From: Micropterix aruncella | Taxonomy: Eukaryota > Arthropoda > Insecta > Lepidoptera > Micropterigidae | Assembly: GCA_944548615.1 (NCBI GenBank) | Contig: OX155961.1 | Coordinates: forward strand, 23,713,620 to 23,777,619 | Direction: 5' to 3' | Length of the DNA: 64,000 bases | In this document: positions 10,556 through 20,392 of the stretch, piece by piece | Numbering within the stretch: position 1 is the stretch's first letter | Layout: each line of letters begins with the position of its first letter | The notes under the pieces: generated by a model | The model's input: the letters and a program-made list of their open reading frames with translations, nothing else | What the model was told of the DNA's origin: nothing | The model's database searches: none | Program-made: the position numbers and the translations under genes

Positions 10556-10969
10556 GAAACAACTTGTTAGCACGGAAAAGCATATTTTTTTAGAGAATAT
10601 CGTTCTTCGTTGAACCAATATTTATTGAAACAACATTCAATTTATCGAAGCTCTGTTATGGCCCCGTTGACGCGTGTTATCTTTATTACCATACGGTGCT
10701 TAAAGACGATTGCGCAATCTCTGAGTCAGTCGACGGGCCTTGTCCAAGACCCGTGACTTTTGTCGCTGAGAAATTGCCCTTTAGCGGGGCTACACGTAAG
10801 ATTGACCCGGCTTTCTGAGTGTGGTGTCGACAGGATGTACGCCCTGCGGCGGGTATCTCGTGAAAATCGCGCGCCACTCGTGACGCTTTATCGCTCGCGC
10901 CGAGCGCTGTCTCCGCACAAAGTCGGTTGTCCTCGGGGTTCAAGCAATAAAACATTTTTTTTAATAATT
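10556..10969. other. GC-richer segment upstream of a small broken gene
   Basis: About 300 bases are clearly GC-richer than the surroundings and contain CAGTCGACGGGCC, TAGCGGGGCTACACG and a CAATAAAAC just before the ATG at 10970. It is conserved in copy B (30835-31229), with a local difference near 10838-10866. It could be a promoter or long-terminal-like segment. No assignment is made. Confidence 0.35.
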
Positions 10970-11435
10970 ATGGTTCTTATATCCATCGGTCTATATATTT
11001 TTGGAATCTACTCAGTCATACTTTTGTCTAATAGTAAATACGATGATGTATTATCTAAACGTATTGACATTTAAACAGTTGGACAATATTTATTTGACAC
11101 CAGGGTTGACATAACAATTCTAACAATACCACACAGTTTTAAACCTGTTAAAACCCTGAAAACGTTACACTTCTTTTTTGGGCAGTCGTGGATAAATAAA
11201 GGTCATAACACATTTAAATATTTTGAATGCGCAAACTTACACGAGCAAGACCACTACTGTTACTAACACCAGAAATCTTGAAAAGTTTCCATTATTTATG
11301 CTCCAAAGGGTGATTAATATAGACGCCGGAGTATTTATTGAAGTTGTTTTTGATAGTATTGCAGCTGTGTTTCCGTGTTGCATCGCGGCTGGCTGTTCAC
11401 CTGGATTGAAGAAATATAATAATCAATATAAATAA
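10970..11435 (+). pseudogene. Unrecognised small gene remnant with N-terminal membrane anchor, copy A
   Basis: An ATG at 10970 opens a frame with a hydrophobic N-terminus (about residues 2-18, rich in Ile, Leu and Tyr). It stops early at 11072 because a lysine codon in copy B is TAA here. Homology to copy B continues in the same frame, then shifts frame near 11265 into a segment (11266-11435) with a FPCC pair and a GCSPG motif. So this copy carries at least one nonsense codon and one frameshift. The family is not recognised; a short anchored cysteine-containing protein of viral or transposon origin is one possibility. Confidence 0.4.
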
Positions 11436-11559
11436 TATAATCAAGTGCCAGTCAGTGGTTCTTCAAAATGACCAGATGAACTTTATTTGCAAAAGACTTC
11501 ACAGTTTAAGCCTCATATTAGCAATATAAAGATTGTAAAAATTTCATGCGGAAAGAGGC

Positions 11560-13200
11560 CTTCGAGAAAACAATCGGTAAGGCTGAAGGCCCGTGAGGAG
11601 ATGAAGGTTTGAACCTAATCATAAGATAGATCGGAGCGGCCCCTTTGAGATTCTGAAGAACAAACCTAGGATTCTCGTATCTCTCCTTTCTCAGGTAGTC
11701 AACCAGTGAAGTCTATTTCTGTACTACGGAATATGGTCATACTTTTCTAGGTCATAAATGAAGAGACATTTTGCAGCCTTTCTACCCTGGTGGCTAGATC
11801 TTCCTTGATGTCGAAAAAGGCAACTATGCATAATCAAGGGAGAAAGCAGAATAGATTGGAAGATTGTGATTTTGCTGTCCTCGGGGAGAAAATTCTTAAG
11901 ATTTTATTGCATGAAAGCGGTCAAAGAGTTTACCTCTCATCTCCTCGATGTGTGGCTGCCATGAAAGATTTTGGTCGAGGTAATAAACATCAAGATTTTT
12001 AACCTGGGAGCTCATTGGGACATCATCTGCAGCTATGCCATTCCTCGGTAAAGAGTTCATGTCGACCCTCGAGGTGAAATAGCTGCTTCCGATTATGATA
12101 GCTTGAGTCTTGAATGGATTTAGAAGCAAGCCATGGAAATTCAACCAGTCGGATATCATCGCAAAATCAGGGTTAATATAAGCTATAGCAGCGTCAATGT
12201 CTTCTGGGCGGAAGTGATAGAATAGATTTGGAAATCGTCGGCATAGAGATGATATTTTGCATTAGTAACGTTAGGTATTGACAGTGGCGGATACAGGATT
12301 TATATTGTGGGGGGGGGGGGGGGGGGGGGAGACTGAGGGTCGGTCTCGCTAATAGATATATCAGTAAATAACAATAATTCCAGAATATTCGAAAAATCTT
12401 TAGTGCAACTACATTAAGAAATTAGGTATACCTACGAAATTAGACTGAACTAACAGATTTTTAATATACAGTTCAGTAACAAATATGAAAGTTTTGTTTA
12501 TTTATGTTTTGGGGGGGGGGGGGGGGCTTCAGCCCCTTGCCCCCCCCCCCCCCCCTGGATCCGCCACTGGGTATTGAGTTAATAAATAGAGAGAAAATAA
12601 GCGGGGATAAGACACTACTTTGGGGAACGACGGCGACTTGTGACAGAAAAGCTTGTCCTTATATTTAACACGCTGACTGCGGTTATTCAAGAATGACCGA
12701 AGCCATTTGATGACGGGATCGACGAAATTACAAGATCTTAAACGGGCAAGGAAAATTTCATAGCGGTCAGAATTAAAGCAGAGCTGTAGCCCAAAAGGAC
12801 GAGAAGAGTAAGTATCCATGGCTTGTCGAATGTCATCGGTTACCTGTACTAGGGCAGTAGGCAGTGAAATGGGTGTAGGAGGTTAATCATATACTTAAGT
12901 AAGTAGCTGATTGTAGACTAACCGTTCAATTGCCTCAGCCAATACAGGAAGAATGAAATTTGGTCTGTATTTTTCCGGTGAGTATGCATTGGGAGATTTC
13001 GGAATGGGAATAATACAAGCATTGTTTCAGACAGAGTGTAAGTCGCCAGATAAGAGTGAGTAGTTAAAGATGAAGACAATCACTTCAGCCAGTTCATCGA
13101 GCAAAGCGATATTATGAGTGGTAAACTAATGCCATCACAACCTATAGCTTTTGTCCTAATGCTGATCAGTACTTTTTTCACCTCGAAAATAAGCGAAATG
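11560..13200 (-). pseudogene. Decayed LINE reverse transcriptase, split by a hAT MITE
   Basis: Read on the minus strand from high to low coordinates, the order matches a LINE reverse transcriptase. First comes a conserved block near 13050-12900 with IIPIPKSPNAYSPEKYRP, then VIKWLRSFLNNRSQRV (12720-12650), then WLNFHGLLLNPFKTQAII (12148-12095), VKNLDVYYLDQNLSW and HIEEMRGKL (to about 11920). Frameshifts and stops are frequent. A hAT-type MITE (12282-12569) separates the two halves. Copy B shows the same insertion, so both events predate the split of the copies. Confidence 0.75.
12282..12569. mobile_element. hAT-type MITE with 8-bp target duplication
   Basis: The element begins CAGTGGCGGATACAGG and ends CCTGGATCCGCCACTG, so its ends are inverted repeats with one mismatch in 16. 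It is flanked on both sides by GGTATTGA (12274-12281 and 12570-12577). An 8-bp duplication and CAGTG termini are typical of hAT transposons. Inside are long G and C runs (about 12309-12330, 12511-12526 and 12541-12555) and no coding frame. It sits inside a LINE remnant. Confidence 0.9.
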
Positions 13201-13385
13201 GACAATGCTTTGTGTAATAGTAAATATGCTTATGGGTGTATTATTGTAAAATTGAAACTGTGCATTAATAATAATCATAATTAGTTTATTAAAGTCAGAT
13301 AATATTAAACAGAACAATAATTTTATCCCAGTTAAGTACTATACAAACAACCACGTGTGAGGCTCGCGGTCAGGTTTTCGAGCCA

Positions 13386-13475
13386 AAACTGTTTATCACG
13401 TGCCTGGCCCGTGGTACAACAGTCAAGCATAAACTGTATTACGTGTCTGGCACGTAATACTTCAACAGGGCCAAA
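13386..13475. repeat. Two tandem imperfect units, each with a small hairpin
   Basis: AAACTGT is followed twice by a hairpin: TATCACGTGCCTGGCCCGTGGTA-type (13395-13417, imperfect) and TATTACGTG..CACGTAATA-type (13437-13459, nearly perfect). The unit spacing is about 42 bases. Both are unchanged in copy B (33622-33706). A minus-strand frame of 66-70 codons runs across them in both copies, but it has no recognisable domain. Confidence 0.5.
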
Positions 13476-13479
13476 TGTA

Positions 13480-14200
13480 AGACAGATTTGCTGATTCGTG
13501 GAACTACTTAAAAGCTTGGCAGTTTTGGACAATACTATCGCAACTTAAATGGTAGGCCATGGGGTTAAATGTATATAATAAATAAATATATATATGTGTA
13601 ATAAATTAGGAAAAATAAATATAATCACCTGTGGCATGATTTACCGTAGTTTATTAAAATAGAAGCAGTACACTAGACGGAATGCTATAATTTATAAAAA
13701 ACATAGCTACCCAATAATAAAAATCGAATACAATCATTACAAAAATATGATTTATATACTTAAAATCAAAGCTATCAGGTAGATACTAATTCGAAAAAAA
13801 CGATGAAATGAAATAGTCAAAGGCATAGTATTGAGTAAATAATCAAGGAACCAAAGAAACATATCTTTAGTATAAATAATCAATAACCAAAAAATACTAA
13901 AATAAATCAAGAAAAAATATATTATTAAAAATACTTACAAAAAAAATTAAAAAAATGCCCAATAATTATAAAAATTTATTCATAATGACCGAGTGATTGC
14001 GATATATTTAGATATAATTGTGCGATATATCATCTATCATAGAGGTTTAGAGCTGTGTAAAATATTAAACTTTGGAGCTTATTATATAACACTATATTGG
14101 CTGTTTTATATGGCTGTTGGTTTTCCTTAAAATAAATAAATAAATAAATAAATAAATATATTAGTGCGTATAACATAATAGTATCTTCTTGCCAACTTAC
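13480..14200. other. AT-rich intronic or 3' flanking DNA
   Basis: The stretch is very AT-rich with many A runs. A short AAATA microsatellite and about 75 extra bases (near 14100-14160) are present here but not in copy B. It lies just 3' of the last recognised dpr-like exon. No later exon was recognised. Confidence 0.45.
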
Positions 14201-14306
14201 CGTTCAGTACATGCAGCATCACGCTAGCCATTTCTGAATTTGAGGGCTTACAAGTGTAATTTCCAGAATCGTCTCGTTTTGAGTTGTAAATGATCAAGGT
14301 TCCGAC
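14201..14306 (-). CDS. dpr-like: dpr-like gene, exon d (end of second Ig domain), copy A
   Basis: The 106-bp exon encodes VGTLIIYNSKRDDSGNYTC followed by a serine-asparagine segment and MLHVLN, the F and G strands of an immunoglobulin domain. The DSGNYTC motif carries the second disulfide cysteine. It is bounded by an AG acceptor (14307-14308, CACCAG on the minus strand) and a GTAAGT donor (14195-14200). The exon starts in phase 0 and ends in phase 1. Joined to exon c it completes the second Ig domain as in insect Dpr proteins, neuronal surface receptors that bind DIP partners in synapse targeting. It differs from copy B by one silent-looking base. Confidence 0.85.
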
Positions 14307-14475
14307 CTGGTGATAAAATTAAAATTACAATAAAATTGCTAATTGACCAGAAATAAGGGAGTGAAGGGAAAATGGGGGGGGGGGAAGAAAATTCCACTTT
14401 TTTCATTATAAATGTAGCCAATAGATTAAAAATATGACAAAATTGAAGTTTTCACAAAATTAAATGCAAATACGT

Positions 14476-14980
14476 TTCATATAAAGGATGTCTCAATAGG
14501 AGTGCACTATTTAAATTTTGTGGAATTTTTTTCTTGTGCAAGTGGCAACTCTGAAATTTGACAGCTGTTATCTATGATTGTGCCGATTATTCTAAATGGA
14601 GCGCTACACAAAAGAAGAACGCGTAATTATTGTGAAAACCCATTACAAAAAGGGGATTCACTACAAAACTTCAATTTACTACAAAGCAAAAATCGTTACA
14701 GGAACATGATAACGGAGTTCTTGTGGCCTCAACTGGACGGCATGGATCTGAATGACATGTGTTTTCAAAATTGATTTATTGCAGCAACGATTTCCAGACA
14801 AAATCATCTCACTCATACGCTGATGTTGACTGGCCATCAAGATCATGCGATTTAACGCCGTGCGATCTCTTTCTTTGGGGATTTGCGAAATCTCGTGTCT
14901 ATGCGAATAAACCAGAAACAATTCCTGAGCTCAAGGCCGAGATTCAACGCGTCATCGGTGAGATACAGCCACATCTTCAA
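14476..14980 (+). pseudogene. Internally deleted Tc1/mariner-like transposase remnant
   Basis: A frame starting at 14596 reads MERYTKEERVIIVKTHYK, the typical N-terminus of a family of insect mariner-like transposases with a helix-turn-helix head. It is soon lost. Further on, in another frame, come DWPSRSCDLTPCDLFLWGF and RVYANKPETIPELKAEIQRV, which are near the C-terminus of the same family. The catalytic centre in between is largely deleted. From 14981 the sequence becomes a LINE 3' tail, so the transposon's right end is also lost. Confidence 0.75.
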
Positions 14981-15057
14981 TACTTATTTCTCAATGTGTA
15001 CCTATATATTTAACTAGCATTAAGTTTTCCTAAGAAATGAAAATAAAATAAAATATT
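14981..15057 (+). repeat. LINE 3' tail fragment
   Basis: The blocks ACTTATTTCTCAATGTGTAC, AAGTTTTCCTAAGAAATG and the AAAATAAAATAAAAT end match the 3' untranslated tail of the LINE at 22482-24256 (24170-24250). It is fused directly to the mariner-like remnant. Confidence 0.7.
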
Positions 15058-15257
15058 TGTCAAAAAGTCACTAAAAATTTCATGACAAGAGCAATGGCCT
15101 GTCATCAGAGCCGCGGAGGCCATTTGCCGGATATATTATCCCATACTTATTCGGAACATGTATACTTTACAATGCAATAAAAATATCACAAGTTGCTCAA
15201 ATAACACGTGTTTTATCTTTAAACGAAATATTGAGAAATCTTTTTTATAGCATACCT

Positions 15258-15557
15258 TGGGCCCGGTTGCGTTTCTTTGTGAACTAAAACTAAAATTAGT
15301 CCAAGCGAACGAGACAGAGCAATAAGTTAGAGCGGTATATGAATCGAACGATCGTCGATAAATACTACCTGCCGAACTTATACTCGTCCGAATAAATTTG
15401 AGCATATTTCGTGCGGTTTAAGATTTGACCTTGGCGGGCAGTTTTAATGCCAAAAAGTGACAACCGTCATCTCACACTTCGTTCTAGCGTATTGCCCTGT
15501 CTCGTTCATACGGACTAATTTCCGATTTTAGTTCACGAAGAAACGCAATCGAGCCCA
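15258..15557. mobile_element. 300-bp fold-back MITE
   Basis: The left end TGGGCCCGGTTGCGTTTCTT and the right end, read inverted, TGGGCTCGATTGCGTTTCTT differ at only two of the first 20 positions. The inverted similarity continues through GTGAACTAAAA and, less exactly, AACGAGACAG.GCAATA. No protein frame is present. The copy B element is at 35492-35791, also 300 bp. A third, one-ended copy lies at 46456. I could not fix a target duplication. Confidence 0.8.
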
Positions 15558-15955
15558 TTTTCTGATTAATCACACTATTAGTAGTATCTTTTTAAAATAT
15601 TAGTATTCTTTCTTATCAATGACTGAGATACAACGTTTGTGAGGCTTAAACATTACATCCAAAATACCATCAATTTGCATCTTGTATGAGAGATCAGGTT
15701 GTGTGCATTTGTTTTCAGGTTTTGCATACAATGTCGATAATAAACTGTCATCATATAGTTCTATTTATCATGTTGAAACATTTGTGATCATTGGCAAAGA
15801 TCATGTTTGACCTTTGATTGATCTCATCAAAATTGATGGAGCTTTCTGCGGTCTATACCAAAAACATTCGACAGATAAACGGAGATGGTGTCTTGGATGG
15901 AATAGGAAAGTTTCCGAAGCATTAGGACTCATTGATTAAGGAGTAAGGAGACTAC
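15558..15955. other. No gene seen
   Basis: The stretch is AT-rich and conserved in copy B (35792-36190). No repeat end or coding signal was recognised. Confidence 0.4.
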
Positions 15956-16757
15956 ATTAACTGATTGCTGGAATAAACAAAAAACATTTTATGAGAAAAC
16001 TCAACTATCGTCAATGCTTGGTACTGAAAACGTACGAGAACAGACTGAATCACTTCAATATTGATAGATTGGAGAACCGCCGTACCACGGCAGATATGGA
16101 ACTATTAGATAAAATTATCCACAACAAACGTGGACAAGCCGTATTTCATAAAAAAAATATCTTTTTACGTACCACCATGTGTGGTTCGCTCCCCAAGTTC
16201 GAAGTCCATCGCGTCTATACTAGGTGTACCCAAAATACTTACAATAGGTCTAGAATATCGACTTATTTAACATGAAGAATTAATTTAAGGAGAGCATATA
16301 CATAAAATTAATCGAAAATGCGACAGAGATTTTAAATTGGATAGTTATGTTTTAGGGACTAATTCGTTTAATTTTTTTATGTTATTTTTGTTTTATTTTT
16401 CATATATTTATTTTATTGACAATTACTTCATTAATTTTGTTATCTGATTTAGGAACGTTGATTTAAATTGTTATTTTATTATTTTTTTAAATTAATTTTT
16501 AATATATTTTTGTTTTATTTGTGGTCTACAAATGTTCTTTTATATAATGTAGCATATTTTTCTTATTTTTTGTACTGCACATTAATATGTAAAATATATG
16601 AACACTTTTTCCTTCTTTTCCCGTCTCTGCGTATTGGAGACTTAATTCATAGAAACTATTGTTGAAAACATTTCCTCGGCCAGAAATATTTTATTTAACA
16701 TATTTGTATTAATTTTTGTAACGTTGTGTGTTTTCGTTATTAAATAAATAAATAAAT
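15956..16757 (+). pseudogene. 5'-truncated LINE 3' end
   Basis: An open frame (15991-16275) reads LKTYENRLNHFNIDRLENRR and LLDKIIHNKRG, the segment after the reverse transcriptase core in Jockey/R1-group LINE proteins. A T-rich untranslated region follows and ends in TAAATAAATAAATAAAT at 16740-16756. No catalytic domain remains. The same fragment is at 36192-37012. Confidence 0.65.
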
Positions 16758-17215
16758 GCTTGCAATATTTATGAAATGGCTCTAATATCACAAAATTTAA
16801 GTAGTTAAGAAAAGTTTTAAAACGCAACCGTCAGAAAATCGTTAGTAATACGTTAGCGTTACGCAAAACAGTACAGACCATGCGAGCTTTGGTTCAAGGA
16901 CTTATATCACAGGTCATGGTTTTAATCGCGATGGCATCAGGTATCGCCATTAAACCCTTAAATGCGTGGTATCCCGTAATTACCGTGACATACGATAAAT
17001 TATTAAATACACCTAATCCGTCATAATTAAAGGGTTAACTGCGAAGCCAATTAAAAAATATTTAGTGTTACTGCAGATTATAACGCGTGCTTAAAATGTT
17101 TTTGATAATAAGTAAGAGCCTAAATTAGATTTAATCTGTGGTAGAAATTGTTAAAATTGCTGGGTGAGTCGATTAAGTTTATGCGTTACGGGATGTACCC
17201 GCGGCTCTGCCCACG

Positions 17216-17700
17216 CCAAAGTAAAGAATACAATAGAACAACTTTATTGTACTAAAAATAAGATTACATAAGGCATTATTCCATTGGTTTAAAAAAAATA
17301 TGCACAAATGGCGGACTTATCACTATAGAGATATCTTACAGTCGACCATTTGATAAGCTAAGTTTTAATTGTCATCGTACAGTACACATTATAGAAATAA
17401 TAAAGTAAAATTTAATATAAACTAATACAAATATATGCAAATAACTTATGCTAGGGTTTACAATGTACCACTCGTTTAATACTTTTGTCCAGGGAAGGAT
17501 TTAGGAGAGGATAAGGGGGAGGGGAAGGGGGGTATTTTGGTAAGTGGATGTGTTTGCGAATGCAAAAGATCCTTAAATAACTTCTTAAAAGCCAGCAACG
17601 AAGTTGAATCCGTGAGAGAGTGTGGGAGCTGATTCCATAACAAAAAGAATGGACGGTAAGAGTTTAAGTAAATATAAGAGTGATATAACGGAATGGTGAA
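17216..17700 (-). pseudogene. LINE C-terminal remnant (minus strand)
   Basis: On the minus strand around 17650-17550 one frame reads LLWNQLPHSLTDSTSLLAF and KKLFKDLLHS, a common end of Jockey/CR1-group LINE proteins. An untranslated part follows toward 17216. Stops interrupt the frame. The copy B match is at 37478-37970. It lies in the intron between dpr-like exons c and d. Confidence 0.6.
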
Positions 17701-17959
17701 TGTGTTATCCCGGTCTGATCAAAATGGAAGACTGTGAAATTGAAGACCATAAAGTATTGAAATTTATGAAAATATAAAAATTAACAAAACTAACTGGCAT
17801 CGTTGTCTAACTATATCAGGTTTTTTTTATAAACGACGTCAGGTCAAATAACAGCCAGAGTTCATGCAACATATGATTTGTGGTATTAGTTAATTTTTAA
17901 GTGGTTAATATACCTATATCCAAAGTGGTGGTAGTTCTACATATTTTTCCAATACTCAC

Positions 17960-18153
17960 GGTTGTGTCAGATCCAACTCTCTCCATCCTCGCGTCTACTT
18001 TTAATGGATCATAATTTAGAACTCTGTTGTCATCCCTGTACCAGAAGATATAAGCTGGATCCTCCAAAGACTGTGTAATGATACACTTCAGGGTGACGGT
18101 ACTGCCAGCCTTGACGTACATGTCAGGTTCTCCTAATATCTGTATCTTTGGCA
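17960..18153 (-). CDS. dpr-like: dpr-like gene, exon c (start of second Ig domain), copy A
   Basis: The 194-bp exon encodes VPKIQILGEPDMYVKAGSTV, TLKCII (B-strand cysteine), YIFWYRDD (core tryptophan) and RMERVGSDTT. It enters in phase 1, completing GTG with the last G of exon b, and leaves in phase 0. The acceptor is TATAG at 18154-18158 and the donor GTGAGT at 17954-17959 on the minus strand. The order PxxxILGxPD, YVKAGSxVTLxC, YIxWY is diagnostic of the second Ig domain of Dpr proteins. It lies 75 bp from exon b and 3653 bp from exon d. Confidence 0.88.
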
Positions 18154-18228
18154 CTATAAAACGAAACACATTACACCTCAGCAATATTTTATAGTTTTGG
18201 GATAATATGAAAATGTCAGTTTACGTAC

Positions 18229-18322
18229 CTACAACGTTGAGCTGTATGAAATGACTCAACTTCGGTACTGTACTGATCTGGCATTCGTAAAGACCGGCAT
18301 CTCTGGCTTGAACATACTTGAT
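18229..18322 (-). CDS. dpr-like: dpr-like gene, exon b (end of first Ig domain), copy A
   Basis: The 94-bp exon reads IKYVQARDAGLYECQISTVP and KLSHFIQLNVV: the DAGLYEC motif with the F-strand cysteine, then the G strand of the first Ig domain. The acceptor AG is at 18323-18324 and the donor GTACGT at 18223-18228 on the minus strand. It starts in phase 0 and ends in phase 1. In Dpr proteins the first Ig domain makes the contact with DIP receptors. The intron toward exon a (18323-22154) contains a CR1-like LINE, a hairpin and a dispersed repeat. Confidence 0.88.
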
Positions 18323-18590
18323 CTAAAATAATAAAAAGAAATTCTAAAATCGAAATAGAAAAAAAAACCGGTAATAGAAAAATAAATAAATATGACTTAC
18401 AACACTGTCGATATTGTCTACAATCTACAAGGTTTTAACTACTCATAGGCTGCTTAATGCTATGTAAACCTAACCGATACAATAAACTGGCTATTAGTTT
18501 TAGCTATTTTATTAATATTATTTGTTGAGGAACTAGCAGCTTAACGCTGATGTGTGTATATCTATGAAATTAACTGGTGTTGCTGTTTTT

Positions 18591-19165
18591 TTTTAATATA
18601 TATATATCATTTTTTAAATATATATCGAGCCTGTTTTTGAATGTGTTTATGGTTGGTGCTTCAATAACTTCCTCGGGCAGTTTATTCCAGCTGTAACGAT
18701 TCTGTTTGTCAGGAAGTGCTTTCTTGCTTCAGTTGAAAAGCTTGTAACGTTGAGTTTCAGGCTGTGACCTCTTAAGTGATGGTTTGAATTGAACACAAAC
18801 ATGCTTTCCAACTCTGGGCAGTCGTAGTGTTGCCTCAGTATTTTGTATGTTTCTATGAGATCTCCTCTGTGTCTCCGTTGCTCCAGAGTAGTCAGTTTGA
18901 GGATTTTTAATCTATGTTCATAGGGTGTTTTTCTTAAGGTATTTGGCAGTTTTGTAGCTCTACGTTGTAAACTTTCAAGCAGGTTGATGTCCTTGGCAAA
19001 ATAAGGATTCCAGATTTGAAAACCATACTCGATCAGAAGACGAATGTAGGTTTTGTAAATTTTTTGAAATGTTGGTATCGTCAATACTTGAAAAGCTTTC
19101 TTTACGAAATATAGAAGTGAGTTTGCCTGTTTTACGGTGTTTTCAATATGGTTATTTTTATATAT
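18591..19165 (-). pseudogene. 5'-truncated CR1-like LINE in dpr intron, copy A
   Basis: The minus-strand open frame (about 19160-18647) reads VKQANSLLYFVKKAF, then YIRLLIEYGFQIWNPY, LLESLQRRATKL, YEHRLKILKLTTLEQRRHRG and DLIETYKIL. This is the conserved region after the reverse transcriptase active site in CR1/Daphne-like LINEs. There is no YADD motif, so the insertion is 5'-truncated. A TA-rich 3' tail lies at 18591-18625. Copy B (38853-39427) has the identical frame. Confidence 0.75.
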
Positions 19166-19195
19166 AGTTCAATATAGTTCAATTTTTAGTTATCT

Positions 19196-19465
19196 TTGTT
19201 GATTATTATCACACCACACCAACACAATACACTCACACAAACACACAAAATAACCATAAACACTAGCCTTTTATGTAGTGCTAACATTGAAAGGACTTTA
19301 ATTTTATTAAGTTTAGACTTTTTCAGTAGTTTTTTAAACGTTATTTATGTCATTTTATTGAAATCCGTAACCAATTTTATTTGTTGTAAATCTGTATACT
19401 TTATTGTCTAATGTCATTACTCTGTAATACTGTGTGATTTCATAACAAAGAATTGAATTGAATTG
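19196..19465 (+). repeat. LINE 3' untranslated end with GAATTGAATTG tail
   Basis: The stretch has no conserved protein but ends with AAGAATTGAATTGAATTG at 19449-19466, the tail type of many CR1-group LINEs. It lies back-to-back with the minus-strand LINE, with repeated TATAGTTCAA units between them (19160-19182). Confidence 0.5.
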
Positions 19466-19885
19466 ATTTAAAAGTTTTATAATCTGATATTAAATATTTC
19501 TTTAACTCCGTTATTATTAATCCTATGATAAAAAATAAAATTGCCTTAGAGAATGCTGAGAGTACAGCCCCTAGTTTAATTCAAGGTTATTTTTAGGACC
19601 TTTAGTAATTTACCAGTTAATAATTAGAAAACTAAATGATGTGAAAATGAAGAATTTGAAAATCGTACGTAAAAATCTAGAATTTTTATAAGTAAATAAA
19701 TTATCGCACTTATTATTTGGGACAGTATATTATATTTGGAACAGTACCTATATTATTTGGGACATTATATTATACCATGTGTTCACTAGTTTAAAACACA
19801 GATATAGAATGCAATAGATAATATTCCAAAATATTCCATGAGAATAGAGTGAGGTAAACAAATCCCATAGAACCCCAAGTTTTTT

Positions 19886-19940
19886 GTTTTCTTCTAATGC
19901 GGTCTCCATATCGACTATGGAGACCGCATTAGAAGAAAAC
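19886..19940. repeat. Perfect 25-bp inverted repeat, 5-nt loop, copy A
   Basis: Bases 19886-19910 are the exact reverse complement of 19916-19940, with the loop TCGAC between. The stem contains AATGCGGTCTCCATA. It lies in the dpr-like intron between exons a and b. The same structure is at 40148-40202. No terminal duplication or coding frame was seen, and the loop is shorter than is usual for a microRNA precursor. Confidence 0.9.
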
Positions 19941-20050
19941 AGAAAACTAGTATCACATAATAAATAGTACTAGGCTACGTTTGAAGTTGCAGTTCTATAA
20001 ATGAAAATTTTAGACCAAAATATTTCGTATACAAATTATGTATTAACTAG

Positions 20051-20392
20051 CTGACCCGTGCCCACTTCGTTGGGCGGTAAAACTTTTTACCTGTGATGAA
20101 ATTATGAGTGTGGTTCGGTTAGTACTGAGTGCTATGATTTATTTTCTGACTGCCAAAAAAAGGGTTATGTTTTTACTGAATATGTATGTATGTATTTGCA
20201 TGCCAATTTGACTATAATACCGTTATTTGTGAGTGTCTTCTTGTGAGTGTCTTATTTGTGAGTGTCTTATCTCTTTAACCATTTATGCAGTAAAGGGGAA
20301 AAGTCTTTTGTTTTAAACACTTGAGACGATAAATTTACTTATTTTGATATGAATTCATAATTGTTGATAATATGACCAATAAACATGATCTA
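20051..20392 (+). repeat. Dispersed repeat, CTGACCCGTGCCCACTTCG family, copy A
   Basis: It aligns to the reverse complement of 5030-5388 and is the same as 40313-40654. It contains three GTGAGTGTCTT motifs within 20230-20268. The class is unknown. Confidence 0.7.

Noticed and set aside
19886..19940. microRNA precursor
   Set aside because: The stem is perfectly paired and the loop has only 5 bases, unlike typical animal precursors; it was kept as an unexplained hairpin instead.
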